Below, piece by piece: positions 22,601-32,410 of a stretch of DNA of 64,000 nt. The notes under the pieces are model-generated. The model saw only the letters and a list, made by a program, of their open reading frames with translations. It searched no databases and was not told the DNA's origin. Positions within the stretch are counted from its first letter, which is position 1; the number at the start of each line of letters is the position of its first letter. The position numbers and the translations under genes were made by a program. This DNA comes from an uncultured Johnsonella sp. (lineage in GTDB: Bacteria; Bacillota; Clostridia; Lachnospirales; Lachnospiraceae), in the NCBI GenBank assembly GCA_900766185.1, contig CAAFUL010000045.1:1-64000 (forward strand). Direction: 5' to 3'.

Positions 22601-25600
22601 CGTTTCAGTAAAAGTAAACAAAAATTAACGGAAATCAACAAAGAAATTCAAGAACTTGTTAATAAACAAGCAAGAGATGGCAAATTAAGCGGCAAGGAAA
22701 TGAAAAGACTTAACCAACTATACGACGAACAACGTAAGTTAGCTGTCGGAACTCTTTCTTCAACTGACAAAGAACAGAAACGTATTCTTTCAAGAATGTC
22801 AGCGAACAGAGAAGCATATAATGTTAAAGAAGCTCAATCTATAGTAAAAGAAGCTATTAAGGCAAGAGATAATGCTAAAAAAGAAAATAAAAAACGATAC
22901 GACCAAGAAGTAGACCATATTAATAGTATGACAGACTTATCTAAAACTGAAAAAGAAAAAATGTTAAAAGATGCTGATGATAGATATAGAAAAGCTAATA
23001 AAAAAGCTGACGATAACCATAAGAAAGTTTTAGACGGCGTTAAGAAAAGCAACGAAGATATAGAAACAGAAATGGATTTATCTAACGGAAAAGTATACAG
23101 TAACGCAGAAAAATGGTGGAACAAAACTAAAAAAGTTTTCGGAGATTTCTTTGGTGGAATCGGTAAAAGTTTCTCTGACATGGGTAAATCATGGAAGAAA
23201 AACTGGGATGAAATGATAAGTGATATATCTAGTGTCGATTGGTCTGGTATGTGGGACGGAATTAAAAACACTGGTTCTAACATTGGTGGTTGGTTCTCAG
23301 ATAAAGGTGGAGAATTTGCTCACGCATTTAAAAAAGGCTGGGACACAACCGTAACTAGATTAGGAGACTTATGGTCTAAACTAAAAGGCACTGGTGCAAA
23401 CTTAGGAAGTTGGTTTGCTGAAAAAGGTAAACAATGGTACACTAACTTTAAAGATAATTGGGAAACAACTAAGCAGACCGCAGGAGACCTTTGGGCTGGT
23501 ATTAAAAATACTGGCGCTGGACTAGGCGAATGGTTTGGTCAAAAAGGAGCACAGTGGTATAATAATTTTAAAGGTCAATGGGACTTAGCTAAATCTACTG
23601 CTGGAGACTTGTGGAATGGAATCAAATCGACAAGTGCTAATTTAGGTCAATGGTTCGGTCAAAAAGGAGCTCAATTATGGAATAGTTTGAAATCCGGTTG
23701 GACTACTGCGGTAACAACTACAGGGAATCTTTGGGGAACTATTACTGGAAAAATGGCTGCTGGTTGGGAATCAGTTAAAGGTTGGTTCGCAACAAAAGGC
23801 GCTCAAATGGTGTCTGCAATTGTTCAAGGCTGGAACTCTACTGTCCATACAGTAGGAGCTGCATTTGGCACTCTTTGGGGTACAGTAAAACGAATTTGGT
23901 CTGGAATGACTGGAACGATAAGATATTGGTCTGGTGTCATTTGGGCTAGAGTTAAAACTATCTTTGGCTGGATTGGTAATAAGATTGGCGGTTCTCTAGG
24001 CGCAGCTTGGAAAAGAACGCAAATTATTTGGAAAGGTATTAAAGGCACTTTCACTTATTGGACTGGCGTTATATGGACTAGAGTTAAGACCGTATTCAAT
24101 TGGATTAAAGGCAAGATAGGAAGCGCTTTAATGGGTGCTTGGAAATCAGCTCAAAGAATCTGGAAGGGTATGAAAGGTACATTTACCTACTGGACTGGAG
24201 CTATTTGGAATCGTGTCAAATCAGTATTTGGTTGGATTAAAAATCGTATTGGGTCAACATTAAATGGTACTTGGAAAATTGTACAACGTGTCTGGAAAGG
24301 AATCAAAGGCACGATAACTTATTGGACAGGTGCTATCTGGAACAGAATCAAATCTATATTTGGCGCAATTAAAAACAGAATAAGTTCTGTAATGAACGCT
24401 GTTTGGAAGATTATGCAAAGAATATGGAAGGGCATTAAAGGAACAGTTACTTATTGGACAGGTGCTATTCTAGGAAGAGTTAGATCTATTTTTGGAAGTA
24501 TGAGAAATACAATTTCAAAAATAATGAATAGAATCAAATCTATTATGAGCAATATTTGGCGCTCAATTAAAAGAAATAGTATTGATTTAATGACTGGTAT
24601 GTGGAACAGAATCAAGAGCGTCTTCAACAATATGGTAGACGGTGTTAAAAGTTTTGGTTCGTCTGTGAAAAAACATATCGGCGACATGGTTGGTGGCGTT
24701 AAGAAAGGGCTTAATGGATTAATCAAAGGTGTAAACTGGGTTGGTGGAAAATTAGGTATAGATAAAAAAATACCTACATTATCTACTGGTACAGAATCTA
24801 CACATACACAAAACTTTGTTAGAAATGGCGCTATTAGCACACCAACTTTAGCAACAGTTAATGACAAAGGACCTGGTAATGGTACTGGTAGAAATGGACA
24901 TCAAGAATTAATTCAACGTAAAAACGGTTCATTATTTGCACCACAAGGAAAAGATGTAGTAGTTCCATTAAATAAAGGCGATAAAGTTATTAATGGTAAA
25001 ACTACTCAAAAAATGCGTAAACAAGGTCTTATTCCTAAGTTTTCTCGTGGTACTGATGAGGGAGACCTTGTCAGAAGAAGCATGTTAAAAGATGCAAAAA
25101 AAGCAAAACGTAAACAAAAAAGAAAACACAATCATAATCATGGTATAGACGCCGGAGAAATGATGGGTCAAGGCGGCATGGGCGGTGCTGCAAAAGAAGC
25201 ATGGAAATATGTAGAAGACAAAACCAAAAATATTGGTAAGAAAACCGGTAAAACAGTTTCATCATTGAGTAACGGCGCACAAAAAATGCTTAACACTTCT
25301 AAAGAAGCACTAGGTGCTGCTGGAGATTGGGCTAAGAAAAAAGCCGGAGACTTAATGGATTATGTTGGACATCCAGGCAAACTTTTACAAAAAGTAATGA
25401 GTGAGTTTGGTGCTGACTTTAGTATGGTTAAAGGGGAAATCCCTTCTATGCTTTGGGACGCAATGTGGAAACGTCTAAAAGAAGCTGTAGAATCATTATT
25501 CAATGACTGGTTAGACGACGCTATGGAAGGCGATGGCGACGGTAAATATATCAAATATCTTGATAATATCACTACGCCATATAGTCCTAATGGACCACCA

Positions 25601-26677
25601 CCAGGCTATGCGTTTAATTGGGCGCATCCTGGTATTGACTTACCTTATATATACGAAAAAGTTCAAACACCATTAGAAGGTAAAGTTCAAACTAAAGATA
25701 CTGGTAATGTTGGATTCGGTCATCATGTCGTTGTTAAAGCGAAGCCTTATGACGCATATTTCGGTCATATGAGTAAATGGTCAGTTAAGAATGGACAACA
25801 CGTAAAACCAGGAGATGTACTTGGTATATCTGGTAACACAGGTTCAAGTACAGGACCACACTTACACTATGAAATGAACAAGCACGGAATGGGTTCTATG
25901 ACTGGTCACTCTATCGACCCTGTTAAGTGGTTAAAATCACATAACGGAAGTAAAGGTGGACGTGGCGGTGTAAACAAATCTGCTAGTGCTTGGGCTAGTG
26001 ATATTAGAAGAGCCGCTAAACAAATGCACACAAGTGTTTCTTCTGGAGATGTTAGTAGAATTGTTAGTCTTATTCAGCACGAATCCGGCGGTAATGCAGG
26101 TGTTACACAGTCTAGTGGATTAAGAGATATTAACGTATTGCAGGGTAATCCAGCGAAAGGTTTATTACAATTTATTCCACAAACATTTAGACATTATGCT
26201 GTTCGTGGTCATCGTAATATTATGAGTGGTTACGACCAATTACTTGCATTCTTTAACAATAAATACTGGAGAAGTCAGTTTAATCCAGGTGGCGGTTGGT
26301 CTCCTAGTGGACCAAGAAGATATGCAAATGGTGGTATGATTAAAAAGCATGGATTATATGAAGCAGGAGAAGGTAATAGACCAGAAATGGTATTACCATT
26401 AACTAAGAAAAACCGTTCTATGCAATTAATCGAACAAGCCAAATCATTCATGGGAATCAAAGATGAACCGGTTTCTGTTGATAGTGGCAATGGTGCTATA
26501 GATATTATAGCAAAACTATTAGAACAAAACAATAGATTATTAGAAACTATTGTCAATGTAGTAGATAATAAAGAATTAGTTGTTGACGGACAGGCTATTA
26601 CAAATAGTGTCAGTCAGAACTTAGGTAGTAAATATAATCAGTCTAGCTACCATCGTGGCAAGAAACATAAAAGATAA
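19610..26677 (+). CDS. Tail tape measure protein with M23 peptidase and SLT domains
   Basis: A 2355-aa protein; I start at ATG 19610 because AAGGAG lies 10 nt before it. N-terminal coiled coils to about residue 230; hydrophobic segments near 605-640 and 750-805 that could cross the membrane; long Lys/Glu helices 850-1160; Trp-rich repeats 1160-1665 in two types (WFxxKGxQWYxNF about 35 aa, and RIWKGIKGTxTYWTGxIWxRVK about 40 aa). Near the C-terminus an M23 (LytM-type) endopeptidase, residues about 2000-2115, with HPGID and PHLHYEM zinc residues; then a lytic transglycosylase-like domain about 2130-2225 with QHESGGNAG (catalytic Glu) and AKGLLQFIPQTF. It sets tail length and probably opens the cell wall during DNA entry. 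Confidence 0.92.
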   Translation: MPANGKVVGKLVAQLDLQTAGFMKSTTGVNKAIRQIRSNLKTLDKFYKASGDEMNRLNSKYKQSKILMETYKEKLNGLKKELSSLKPNTQAFIKQQSQIRRTEADMKQLEAEMKNYRKQMLYVNSSIDQANAKYKSHKAVLEANRKIAVAQGNAEKKLRYDKKLMAAQIQRNNEVLKGERVILGRIRSTLGITSNEYKEQAAKVKQLKAENVGLTASMKSVNRQMLAYRASQKNMNAGLNRSLNFMKQNKAGLIDVRNSLMGLTAAATGVAYPIARAFGGAIKATVQWEDAQANVAKTTNASKEQMKDYSDSIRSMAKQMPESQAEIANTMAMAAQLGVKNLKGFTKVATQMSVATDMTAEDAATSMARFANATGKPNSDFKKLGSTVVQLGNNMATQESTLMNFAQRLAGTATVVGVSQKDIMALSAAMASVGINAESGGSAMSKVLTKMNNAVKDGGEKLQGFAKVAGMSGQEFAEVWKKDPYQAVQQFEKGLADQNKQGKNVKAMLKDLGITELRETDTVLRLANGNKQLQTARENANKGYKEGNALSKEAETKYKTLGNQMKIFMNHVRDLGISLGSALAPALIGIMKVLTPLVDALAKAPTPIKAFVAALALIPVIAVPVLGVAAAITGAMGLVGQSMLVAEKAAMSSSRGLRFFVATQKLMFSPIKTTTQMLQNLAASFRRTGKASKVMAAETVASEKAVEASSVGMSRVARNSNTASKSMQGAGVAMASTGKKASFTSKLFGGLKKVIGPLIGMGGLLTAAFEALAAVIGALSAPILAIVAAVAAVGVAFVVAYKKVKWFRDGINGLVYVLKVFAGGIVSSTVNGIKSLGRWFGWLGGIVKDKATSAIKSWWKSLPQDSDIKQQVKAVQSVGNSFKNVMKTLGTATHKATDVSNVLGKGVSKGTKQALNNFVDYSEKSDKILAEIKNNHGRITTEEKNKLLQIQQDTTKDLMSEFEKRAKGQLDIERKVFSQNSGLSEKQEQAILQRTEKRFSKSKQKLTEINKEIQELVNKQARDGKLSGKEMKRLNQLYDEQRKLAVGTLSSTDKEQKRILSRMSANREAYNVKEAQSIVKEAIKARDNAKKENKKRYDQEVDHINSMTDLSKTEKEKMLKDADDRYRKANKKADDNHKKVLDGVKKSNEDIETEMDLSNGKVYSNAEKWWNKTKKVFGDFFGGIGKSFSDMGKSWKKNWDEMISDISSVDWSGMWDGIKNTGSNIGGWFSDKGGEFAHAFKKGWDTTVTRLGDLWSKLKGTGANLGSWFAEKGKQWYTNFKDNWETTKQTAGDLWAGIKNTGAGLGEWFGQKGAQWYNNFKGQWDLAKSTAGDLWNGIKSTSANLGQWFGQKGAQLWNSLKSGWTTAVTTTGNLWGTITGKMAAGWESVKGWFATKGAQMVSAIVQGWNSTVHTVGAAFGTLWGTVKRIWSGMTGTIRYWSGVIWARVKTIFGWIGNKIGGSLGAAWKRTQIIWKGIKGTFTYWTGVIWTRVKTVFNWIKGKIGSALMGAWKSAQRIWKGMKGTFTYWTGAIWNRVKSVFGWIKNRIGSTLNGTWKIVQRVWKGIKGTITYWTGAIWNRIKSIFGAIKNRISSVMNAVWKIMQRIWKGIKGTVTYWTGAILGRVRSIFGSMRNTISKIMNRIKSIMSNIWRSIKRNSIDLMTGMWNRIKSVFNNMVDGVKSFGSSVKKHIGDMVGGVKKGLNGLIKGVNWVGGKLGIDKKIPTLSTGTESTHTQNFVRNGAISTPTLATVNDKGPGNGTGRNGHQELIQRKNGSLFAPQGKDVVVPLNKGDKVINGKTTQKMRKQGLIPKFSRGTDEGDLVRRSMLKDAKKAKRKQKRKHNHNHGIDAGEMMGQGGMGGAAKEAWKYVEDKTKNIGKKTGKTVSSLSNGAQKMLNTSKEALGAAGDWAKKKAGDLMDYVGHPGKLLQKVMSEFGADFSMVKGEIPSMLWDAMWKRLKEAVESLFNDWLDDAMEGDGDGKYIKYLDNITTPYSPNGPPPGYAFNWAHPGIDLPYIYEKVQTPLEGKVQTKDTGNVGFGHHVVVKAKPYDAYFGHMSKWSVKNGQHVKPGDVLGISGNTGSSTGPHLHYEMNKHGMGSMTGHSIDPVKWLKSHNGSKGGRGGVNKSASAWASDIRRAAKQMHTSVSSGDVSRIVSLIQHESGGNAGVTQSSGLRDINVLQGNPAKGLLQFIPQTFRHYAVRGHRNIMSGYDQLLAFFNNKYWRSQFNPGGGWSPSGPRRYANGGMIKKHGLYEAGEGNRPEMVLPLTKKNRSMQLIEQAKSFMGIKDEPVSVDSGNGAIDIIAKLLEQNNRLLETIVNVVDNKELVVDGQAITNSVSQNLGSKYNQSSYHRGKKHKR

Positions 26678-26690
26678 GGAGATGTAATTA

Positions 26691-27527
26691 ATGGCAGGAG
26701 ATAGATGGGTAAAGGTAATTAAGCCTAATAAAAGTGATATTTTATTAACAGACATTCCAGGACTTCATTTCCTAGAATGGAATATCCCATCTCCTGTTAC
26801 TAATTCACAAGAACTAGAATTAACAGGCATTGACGGTGTTCTTCCTAGTAGGAACACCTACGGTGCTTTTGATTTAGAATTGTTGTTTTATTTTGCTGGA
26901 ACAGATTCTAAAGATTTGAACTTGTTCTCTCAAAGAATGAAAAGTCTAATAAATGAGAGAGACCCTTTTTATATAGTTCATTCTGATATGCCTAGATTTA
27001 AATATGCTGTAAATTCAGCTGAAATCGAGTATGATAAAATAACAGTAGCAGATATGAATTTCACAATTAAATTTCATTGCTATAAAGGATATGCAGAATC
27101 TTTGTACAGTACAAAACATTATAGTCTGTCAGATGATAATTGGCAATTCCAAAGTGGATTAGTAACTGATGAGGAGATTAAATATACTTTTCATTCAAAT
27201 GGATTTAAAGTATTTAATGGCGGAGATGATGAAATCAATCCATTATATAGACATAATTTAAAAATATATATTAATGTAGATGCTCCAAATGGTTTCACTA
27301 TTAGGAACAAAACTAATGGTACGTCTTTGACTTATAAAGGTAGCCTTAAAAAGAATAGAACTTTTGTTATAAATGGAATCTATTCTATTATAGATAATAA
27401 AAGAGTTGGGAAAGATACTGATTATGGTATTATTACTTTAGAACAAGGATATAATGATATTGAAATAGATGGAACTTCAATAGGTTCAGCAAAATGTAGA
27501 TTTGATTTTAACTTTATTTATAGATAA
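26691..27527 (+). CDS. Distal tail protein (Dit)
   Basis: A 278-aa protein of the phage tail / Dit family (PF05709): N-terminal LTDIPGLHFLEWNIPSP, GIDGVLPSRNTYGAFDLELLFYF, the belt around DPFYIVHSDMPRFKYAV, and a C-terminal galectin-like half. It forms the hub ring at the tail tip. It follows the tape measure by 13 nt. Confidence 0.88.
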   Translation: MAGDRWVKVIKPNKSDILLTDIPGLHFLEWNIPSPVTNSQELELTGIDGVLPSRNTYGAFDLELLFYFAGTDSKDLNLFSQRMKSLINERDPFYIVHSDMPRFKYAVNSAEIEYDKITVADMNFTIKFHCYKGYAESLYSTKHYSLSDDNWQFQSGLVTDEEIKYTFHSNGFKVFNGGDDEINPLYRHNLKIYINVDAPNGFTIRNKTNGTSLTYKGSLKKNRTFVINGIYSIIDNKRVGKDTDYGIITLEQGYNDIEIDGTSIGSAKCRFDFNFIYR

Positions 27528-27540
27528 GGGAGGTAGAAGA

Positions 27541-29097
27541 ATGCACGAAGAAATTCTAATTATAGAAGATGAAAATAAAAACGTATCAGAACCGTTTATT
27601 GATTATTTATATGAATCTTTTAGCTATGAACATGAAGAAAACGGTGCTCGTTCTATCTCTTTTACTGCCTATAAAACAGATGAAAATCAAGATGTCTATT
27701 ATTATTTAGTTAATGATAATTATATTATATATGCAGGACAATATTTTGTTATTAAAAATGTAGCTGTAAAATCAGATAATACAAGTATACAAGCTGACAT
27801 AACTGCTGAACACATAATGTTTGAATTGCAAAATCATTATATAGAAAAGGAAAATGAAGAAGACGCAACAGTTGAAGTTAGTGATGACACGGAATCTGAA
27901 ACTGAAAAAGTAATAACAATGACGGCAAAAGAATATATAGAAAATGGTTTAAAAGATAATAAATTAGGATATACTTTTGAATTTATTGGTAAACATGATG
28001 TTAAGAAAAAAGTTGATTCTCTTGGAGAAAAGAATGGTATGGAATATTTAACTTCTGGAGCCGAGACATTTGGCTATATTTATTTTGCCGATAATAAAAA
28101 TATAAAAATATATGACCAAAAATCATACGGAACAGTAAGTGACACTGTTATTAGATATAAGTATAATACGTCTAATATGGAGCTTACTATGAACTCTGCG
28201 GATGTTAAAACAGCAATTAAAGGATATGGTAAAAAAATATCTGATAAGGAATTAAAAAATTACAATGATAAAAAAACTAAAGATATGGAATTAAATGGTA
28301 ATTTTATAAAAAATGGAACATGGAGAACAGAAAATATAGGAGATAGTTATTCATACACACTGGATTGTAAGTGGGGAGATGAAACATTAATTTGGACACT
28401 TAAAAAAATGTCTAAAGGTGGGACATTAGATGTTTATCTTGACAACAAAAAAATAGGTAGTTATGATTGTTATAGTGAAAATGCTAAAACAGAAAAGAAA
28501 ACACTTACTAAAAACCTTTCAAAAGGTAAACATACATTTAAAGCAGTGTTTACTGGAAAGAAAAATGGTGTTGATTATAAAAAATCAAAACCTTGTATGT
28601 ATATAGGAACTGAAAAATCTGTTGTTCTTAAAACAGAAAGTAAAAGAACACCAGAGAAAACTTATCATGTTGTATCTGAGTATCGTTCTCCTAACTTTAA
28701 TCCTAAGTTACCAAAATACGCACCTTCTGTTTATTCAGAAGATGTAGTTGATAAAAAAGATTTAGATGAAGAATTAAAAGAAACATTACAAGATAAACCA
28801 GTTATAGAATTATCCGTTACTTATAACGGACTTGAAAAATTTCAAGAAGATAGTATTATAAGATTTATACATGAACCTACAGGAATTAGTGATGATTTAA
28901 GAGTTGTTAGTTTCAAAAAGTCTTTAGACTTAATGAATCAACCATTAGAGATTGGTTTTAGTAATGCTAAGACAGATATTATAAAAATACAACAACAAAT
29001 AGATAATAATATAAAACTTGCGACAACGCCATTGGGATATGGTAATTCAGCGCCGATTTATTCTTCGGTTATAGGGAGTGTATTAGTAGATGAGTAG
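27541..29097 (+). CDS. Tail-associated baseplate hub protein (Tal) with inserted beta domain
   Basis: I start at ATG 27541, behind AAGGGAGGTAG, so the product is 518 aa. The N-terminal 260 residues and C-terminal 130 match the gp27-like prophage tail (PF06605) fold. Residues about 265-370 (NGTWRTENIGDSYSYTL..., GTLDVYLDNKKIG, LSKGKHTFKAVFTG) look like an inserted carbohydrate-binding-type beta sandwich, which may touch the cell wall. No peptidase domain is present here; that job is in the tape measure. Confidence 0.82.
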   Translation: MHEEILIIEDENKNVSEPFIDYLYESFSYEHEENGARSISFTAYKTDENQDVYYYLVNDNYIIYAGQYFVIKNVAVKSDNTSIQADITAEHIMFELQNHYIEKENEEDATVEVSDDTESETEKVITMTAKEYIENGLKDNKLGYTFEFIGKHDVKKKVDSLGEKNGMEYLTSGAETFGYIYFADNKNIKIYDQKSYGTVSDTVIRYKYNTSNMELTMNSADVKTAIKGYGKKISDKELKNYNDKKTKDMELNGNFIKNGTWRTENIGDSYSYTLDCKWGDETLIWTLKKMSKGGTLDVYLDNKKIGSYDCYSENAKTEKKTLTKNLSKGKHTFKAVFTGKKNGVDYKKSKPCMYIGTEKSVVLKTESKRTPEKTYHVVSEYRSPNFNPKLPKYAPSVYSEDVVDKKDLDEELKETLQDKPVIELSVTYNGLEKFQEDSIIRFIHEPTGISDDLRVVSFKKSLDLMNQPLEIGFSNAKTDIIKIQQQIDNNIKLATTPLGYGNSAPIYSSVIGSVLVDE

Positions 29098-29719
29098 ATA
29101 TATTGATATAAGGAATTTGCAAGATAGTAAAGGAAATGTATATTATCCACAGACACATGCAGAAGCAGTAGAAGGTCTTGATGTGAATGATATTGAGAAT
29201 TCTATTACTGAGCTTGAAGGTAGTGTAAACACTATAAATGAAACTTTGTCACAAAAAGCTGATGATTCTCAACAACAAGACGCAATGAATCAGCAACAAG
29301 AAAAAATAGATGGTTTAGATAAAAACATTCAATTCTTAAATTCTGCATTATCAGATGTAGTAGGAGACACTGGTTGGAAAGATTATCAAGTAGCAAAGGG
29401 ATTCGATAAGAATGGTGGCTTAAAAAGTGGTTTTGAATGTGGAATTAGAGAGATAAGAATTGGAAACAAACAATCTCCTATAGTGAGAATAAGAACGATA
29501 AGAATAAACATAGGACTACTACCACATAACCTACCTGTTGCAAAACTCCCAATAGGATTTGTTGATGAAGTCATTCGATTTGTTCCAGGTGTTAGTAGTG
29601 GACACACTCCACCAGTAATCGGGATTGACCCAGACGGAACGGTAAAAGTATATTTCCCATCAGAAGACAGAGACGGAAATCAATGGGTTTATGGACAGTA
29701 TACATGGATTGTAAATTAA
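29090..29719 (+). CDS. Tail tip protein, coiled coil plus C-terminal adhesion-like domain
   Basis: A 209-aa protein: residues 1-40 globular, 40-95 coiled coil (NSITELEGSVNTINETL, QQQEKIDGLDKNIQFLN), and a beta-rich C-terminal domain from DTGWKDYQVAKGF to YGQYTWIVN. The last domain resembles the C-terminal domain of the BppU-type protein at 32410-34143 (DTGWIPFQLL ... YGEFSWTN). Overlaps the Tal stop by 8 nt. Confidence 0.65.
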   Translation: MSRYIDIRNLQDSKGNVYYPQTHAEAVEGLDVNDIENSITELEGSVNTINETLSQKADDSQQQDAMNQQQEKIDGLDKNIQFLNSALSDVVGDTGWKDYQVAKGFDKNGGLKSGFECGIREIRIGNKQSPIVRIRTIRINIGLLPHNLPVAKLPIGFVDEVIRFVPGVSSGHTPPVIGIDPDGTVKVYFPSEDRDGNQWVYGQYTWIVN

Positions 29720-29731
29720 GAAAGGTGGTAA

Positions 29732-32410
29732 ATGATTTTGAGATTGTTTTTAGATTTCCCTGTTGAATTAGGGCAAGAGTTTAGATATAAAACAGTAGAA
29801 AATTTCAAAAGAATCGTTAATGCTCATGGGCGTTTAGTTGATGATTTAGAATACCATAGAAAAGAAGAAAAGCACGCACATGATGCTAAACAAATTGATT
29901 ACACAACAAGTTATTCAAGAAGTGTTAGTGACGCATTAGATAAACAGAACAATAGAATCAATAATCTAGTAGTCGGTGCAAATGGAGATGCTATGGCAGA
30001 GGTTAAAGATAGCCGAGTTGCATTAGACGGAACAATAAGTGAATTACTTTCACAAAGACTAGATTATGATTTTGGTAAATTGAATAAAAAAATTGATGAT
30101 AATTTTAAGTATCTTAACGACAAAATTGAACGTATTGTTAATGTTAACGATTATGGTGCTGACCCTACAGGTCAAAAAGATTCAACATTAGCATTCCAAA
30201 AAGCATTTGGAGAAGGTCATAGACATGTTCATATGACAGAAGGTACTTATATTATATCTGGTGTTAAAATGCCTAACTATACGATTTTAAGTGGGGAAGG
30301 TAAAGGAATAACATATTTAAGGATTGCAGATGATGCGCCAGCTGAAACAATTGGTATAACTAACTTAAATATGGATGGAACAGCTGAATATATTGGTGTT
30401 GATAATTTCACAATTGACGGAAATAGAACAAGACAAGGGAATACGTTATCTCCAGCTGGTGGTTCACGTTCAAGCAACATTAGATTTGCTGGTGTTAAGC
30501 ATGGTTTTGCATATTCTGTAGAATCATTTAGCAGTTTATTACATGGTATTGATGTAACGTACGCTAGTGATGATTATTTCTATCAAGGAGACGGAATCAG
30601 AGTAAAAGAAGCATTAGAAAGTAAATATATTCATATACAAGAATGTGAAACTTATGATTTCGGAGACGATGGTATTACTACTCATCATAGTAGATACTTA
30701 ATTCTGCAAAATAACTATTCACACGACCCAGTAAAAGATAGTGGGAACCATAACGGGATTGAAGTGGACGATGGTTCACAACATGTGTTTGTAATGGGGA
30801 ATAAAACAGAAAAATGTTTTGGTGGTTTAGAGATTAAAGCGCATGAACCTACAAGCGCAGCAAGTGATGTTGTTGTAAGTGACCATCTTGATATTAAAAG
30901 TATTCGTTCTTATAATATTCGTCATATAGGACATCATAGAGCCGGAGATGTACAATCTAAAACAGCCTATAATATTATGTTGAATAACTGTACTTCATTA
31001 TATCCTCAATATAATGGTTCATATGAGAATACAACACCAAGAGCAATGGTTATTTGTGCTTACAGAAATGTGGTTGTTAATAACTTTACAGCTATTGGCG
31101 ATGGCAATTTTATGGCAAATATGCCAGTTATCGCTGTCCAATTCAGAGCAGAAAACGTTATGCTTAACAATATTAATGTAAGTGGTTTTAAAAATTCATT
31201 AGCTGACGTTAAAGTATTTGGTGGAGCAAATAGACCTAAAAAAGTATCATTATCTAATATCAATATTGTTAATTCATCTAACAATAGAGGTATTGCAGGC
31301 GGTGGAAAAATTTATGATTTAAGAATTATAAATGCTAACTTGCAAGGTAATGGCACAGGAAATGGCGTTGAATTATATAATAACACAGCTGAAATTGTTG
31401 GAGTAAGTGCTGAGAATTATAAAAGACCAGCAATGATTGCGGGTAAAGAATATTTCTATATGCCCACAAGTCTTAAAGGAGGATTCAGTGGGGGGAGCAC
31501 AGGTGGTGCAGCTATTGCTGAAAGAAGCGCTGTTATTGCCTCTACTGGTGGTTCCTTTGCTCATAGTAACCGTTCTTTTGTTATAGGCTCTGGTGCTGGT
31601 AGTATTGCTAATGGTTCACGTTCTGGTGTTATTAGTTCATTGTCATCTGTTATTGAGCCAGGCGGACATACTAGAATGATTATTAATAGTAAAAACATGA
31701 AAAACAGTGAAAACTATCACATTAAAGCTGGTTATGGAGCTGACGGTCCACCAAGTGAATCAAATACTAAACTTGATATTAGTACATTTACTGGTACAAT
31801 CAAGACAGCAGGACAAGTTCAATCTGGACAAAACTTTGGGGACTATGCCGAGTATTTTGAATCACAAAGTGGTATGGCAATTCCTACTGGTAATATAGTT
31901 ACACTTGATGGTAGATTTATAAGAAAAGCACAAGTCAATGATATTCCAATCGGTGTTATATCTGAGACAGCAGGAGTTATTTTAGGGGACCAAATGTTCC
32001 ACCATAAAGACAAATATCTTAAAAATGAATTTGGCGGAGTTATTACTGAAAATGTCAAAAAAGAATGGCAAGATGATGCTGGTAATTGGTATTCAGATAC
32101 AGTAGAAATGCCAGTTAAAAATCCAGATTTTGACGAACGAGACGAAGAAGAATATCTGTCTCGTGCTGAACGACCAGAATGGAACGTTGTAGGTCTTATA
32201 GGTCAAGTATATATTAGAATAGATGGTACTGTCAAAGAAAATGATTATATTAAGCCAGTAAACGGTGTCGGAACTAAAGATAATATTAATGGTTATTATA
32301 GAGTTGAACAAATTACTACCCCATATGATAACGATAAAGGTTATGGTGTGGCAATTGCATTTATCCACCCTATTACACCAAGCATAATTAATAAAGGAAG
32401 TGTTAAATAA
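29732..32410 (+). CDS. Tail spike: beta-helix (pectate-lyase-like) with C-terminal Peptidase_G2 domain
   Basis: An 892-aa protein. Residues 1-135 are a helical tail-binding region; from VNVNDYGADPTGQKDSTLAFQKAF a pectate-lyase-superfamily beta-helix (about 135-580) with motifs DYFYQGDGIRVK and HNGIEVDDGSQ; then Gly/Ser-rich beta strands (about 590-650) and a C-terminal autocleaving Peptidase_G2-type chaperone (NFGDYAEYFE, PIGVISETAGVILGD, NVVGLIGQVYIRIDG). Such spikes degrade surface polysaccharide, in staphylococci probably wall teichoic acid or exopolysaccharide; the substrate is unknown. Confidence 0.85.
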   Translation: MILRLFLDFPVELGQEFRYKTVENFKRIVNAHGRLVDDLEYHRKEEKHAHDAKQIDYTTSYSRSVSDALDKQNNRINNLVVGANGDAMAEVKDSRVALDGTISELLSQRLDYDFGKLNKKIDDNFKYLNDKIERIVNVNDYGADPTGQKDSTLAFQKAFGEGHRHVHMTEGTYIISGVKMPNYTILSGEGKGITYLRIADDAPAETIGITNLNMDGTAEYIGVDNFTIDGNRTRQGNTLSPAGGSRSSNIRFAGVKHGFAYSVESFSSLLHGIDVTYASDDYFYQGDGIRVKEALESKYIHIQECETYDFGDDGITTHHSRYLILQNNYSHDPVKDSGNHNGIEVDDGSQHVFVMGNKTEKCFGGLEIKAHEPTSAASDVVVSDHLDIKSIRSYNIRHIGHHRAGDVQSKTAYNIMLNNCTSLYPQYNGSYENTTPRAMVICAYRNVVVNNFTAIGDGNFMANMPVIAVQFRAENVMLNNINVSGFKNSLADVKVFGGANRPKKVSLSNINIVNSSNNRGIAGGGKIYDLRIINANLQGNGTGNGVELYNNTAEIVGVSAENYKRPAMIAGKEYFYMPTSLKGGFSGGSTGGAAIAERSAVIASTGGSFAHSNRSFVIGSGAGSIANGSRSGVISSLSSVIEPGGHTRMIINSKNMKNSENYHIKAGYGADGPPSESNTKLDISTFTGTIKTAGQVQSGQNFGDYAEYFESQSGMAIPTGNIVTLDGRFIRKAQVNDIPIGVISETAGVILGDQMFHHKDKYLKNEFGGVITENVKKEWQDDAGNWYSDTVEMPVKNPDFDERDEEEYLSRAERPEWNVVGLIGQVYIRIDGTVKENDYIKPVNGVGTKDNINGYYRVEQITTPYDNDKGYGVAIAFIHPITPSIINKGSVK

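Noticed and set aside
23080..24600. Regularly spaced repeats as a CRISPR array
   Set aside because: The repeats are in frame, imperfect, coding and lack spacers; they are protein repeats in the tape measure.
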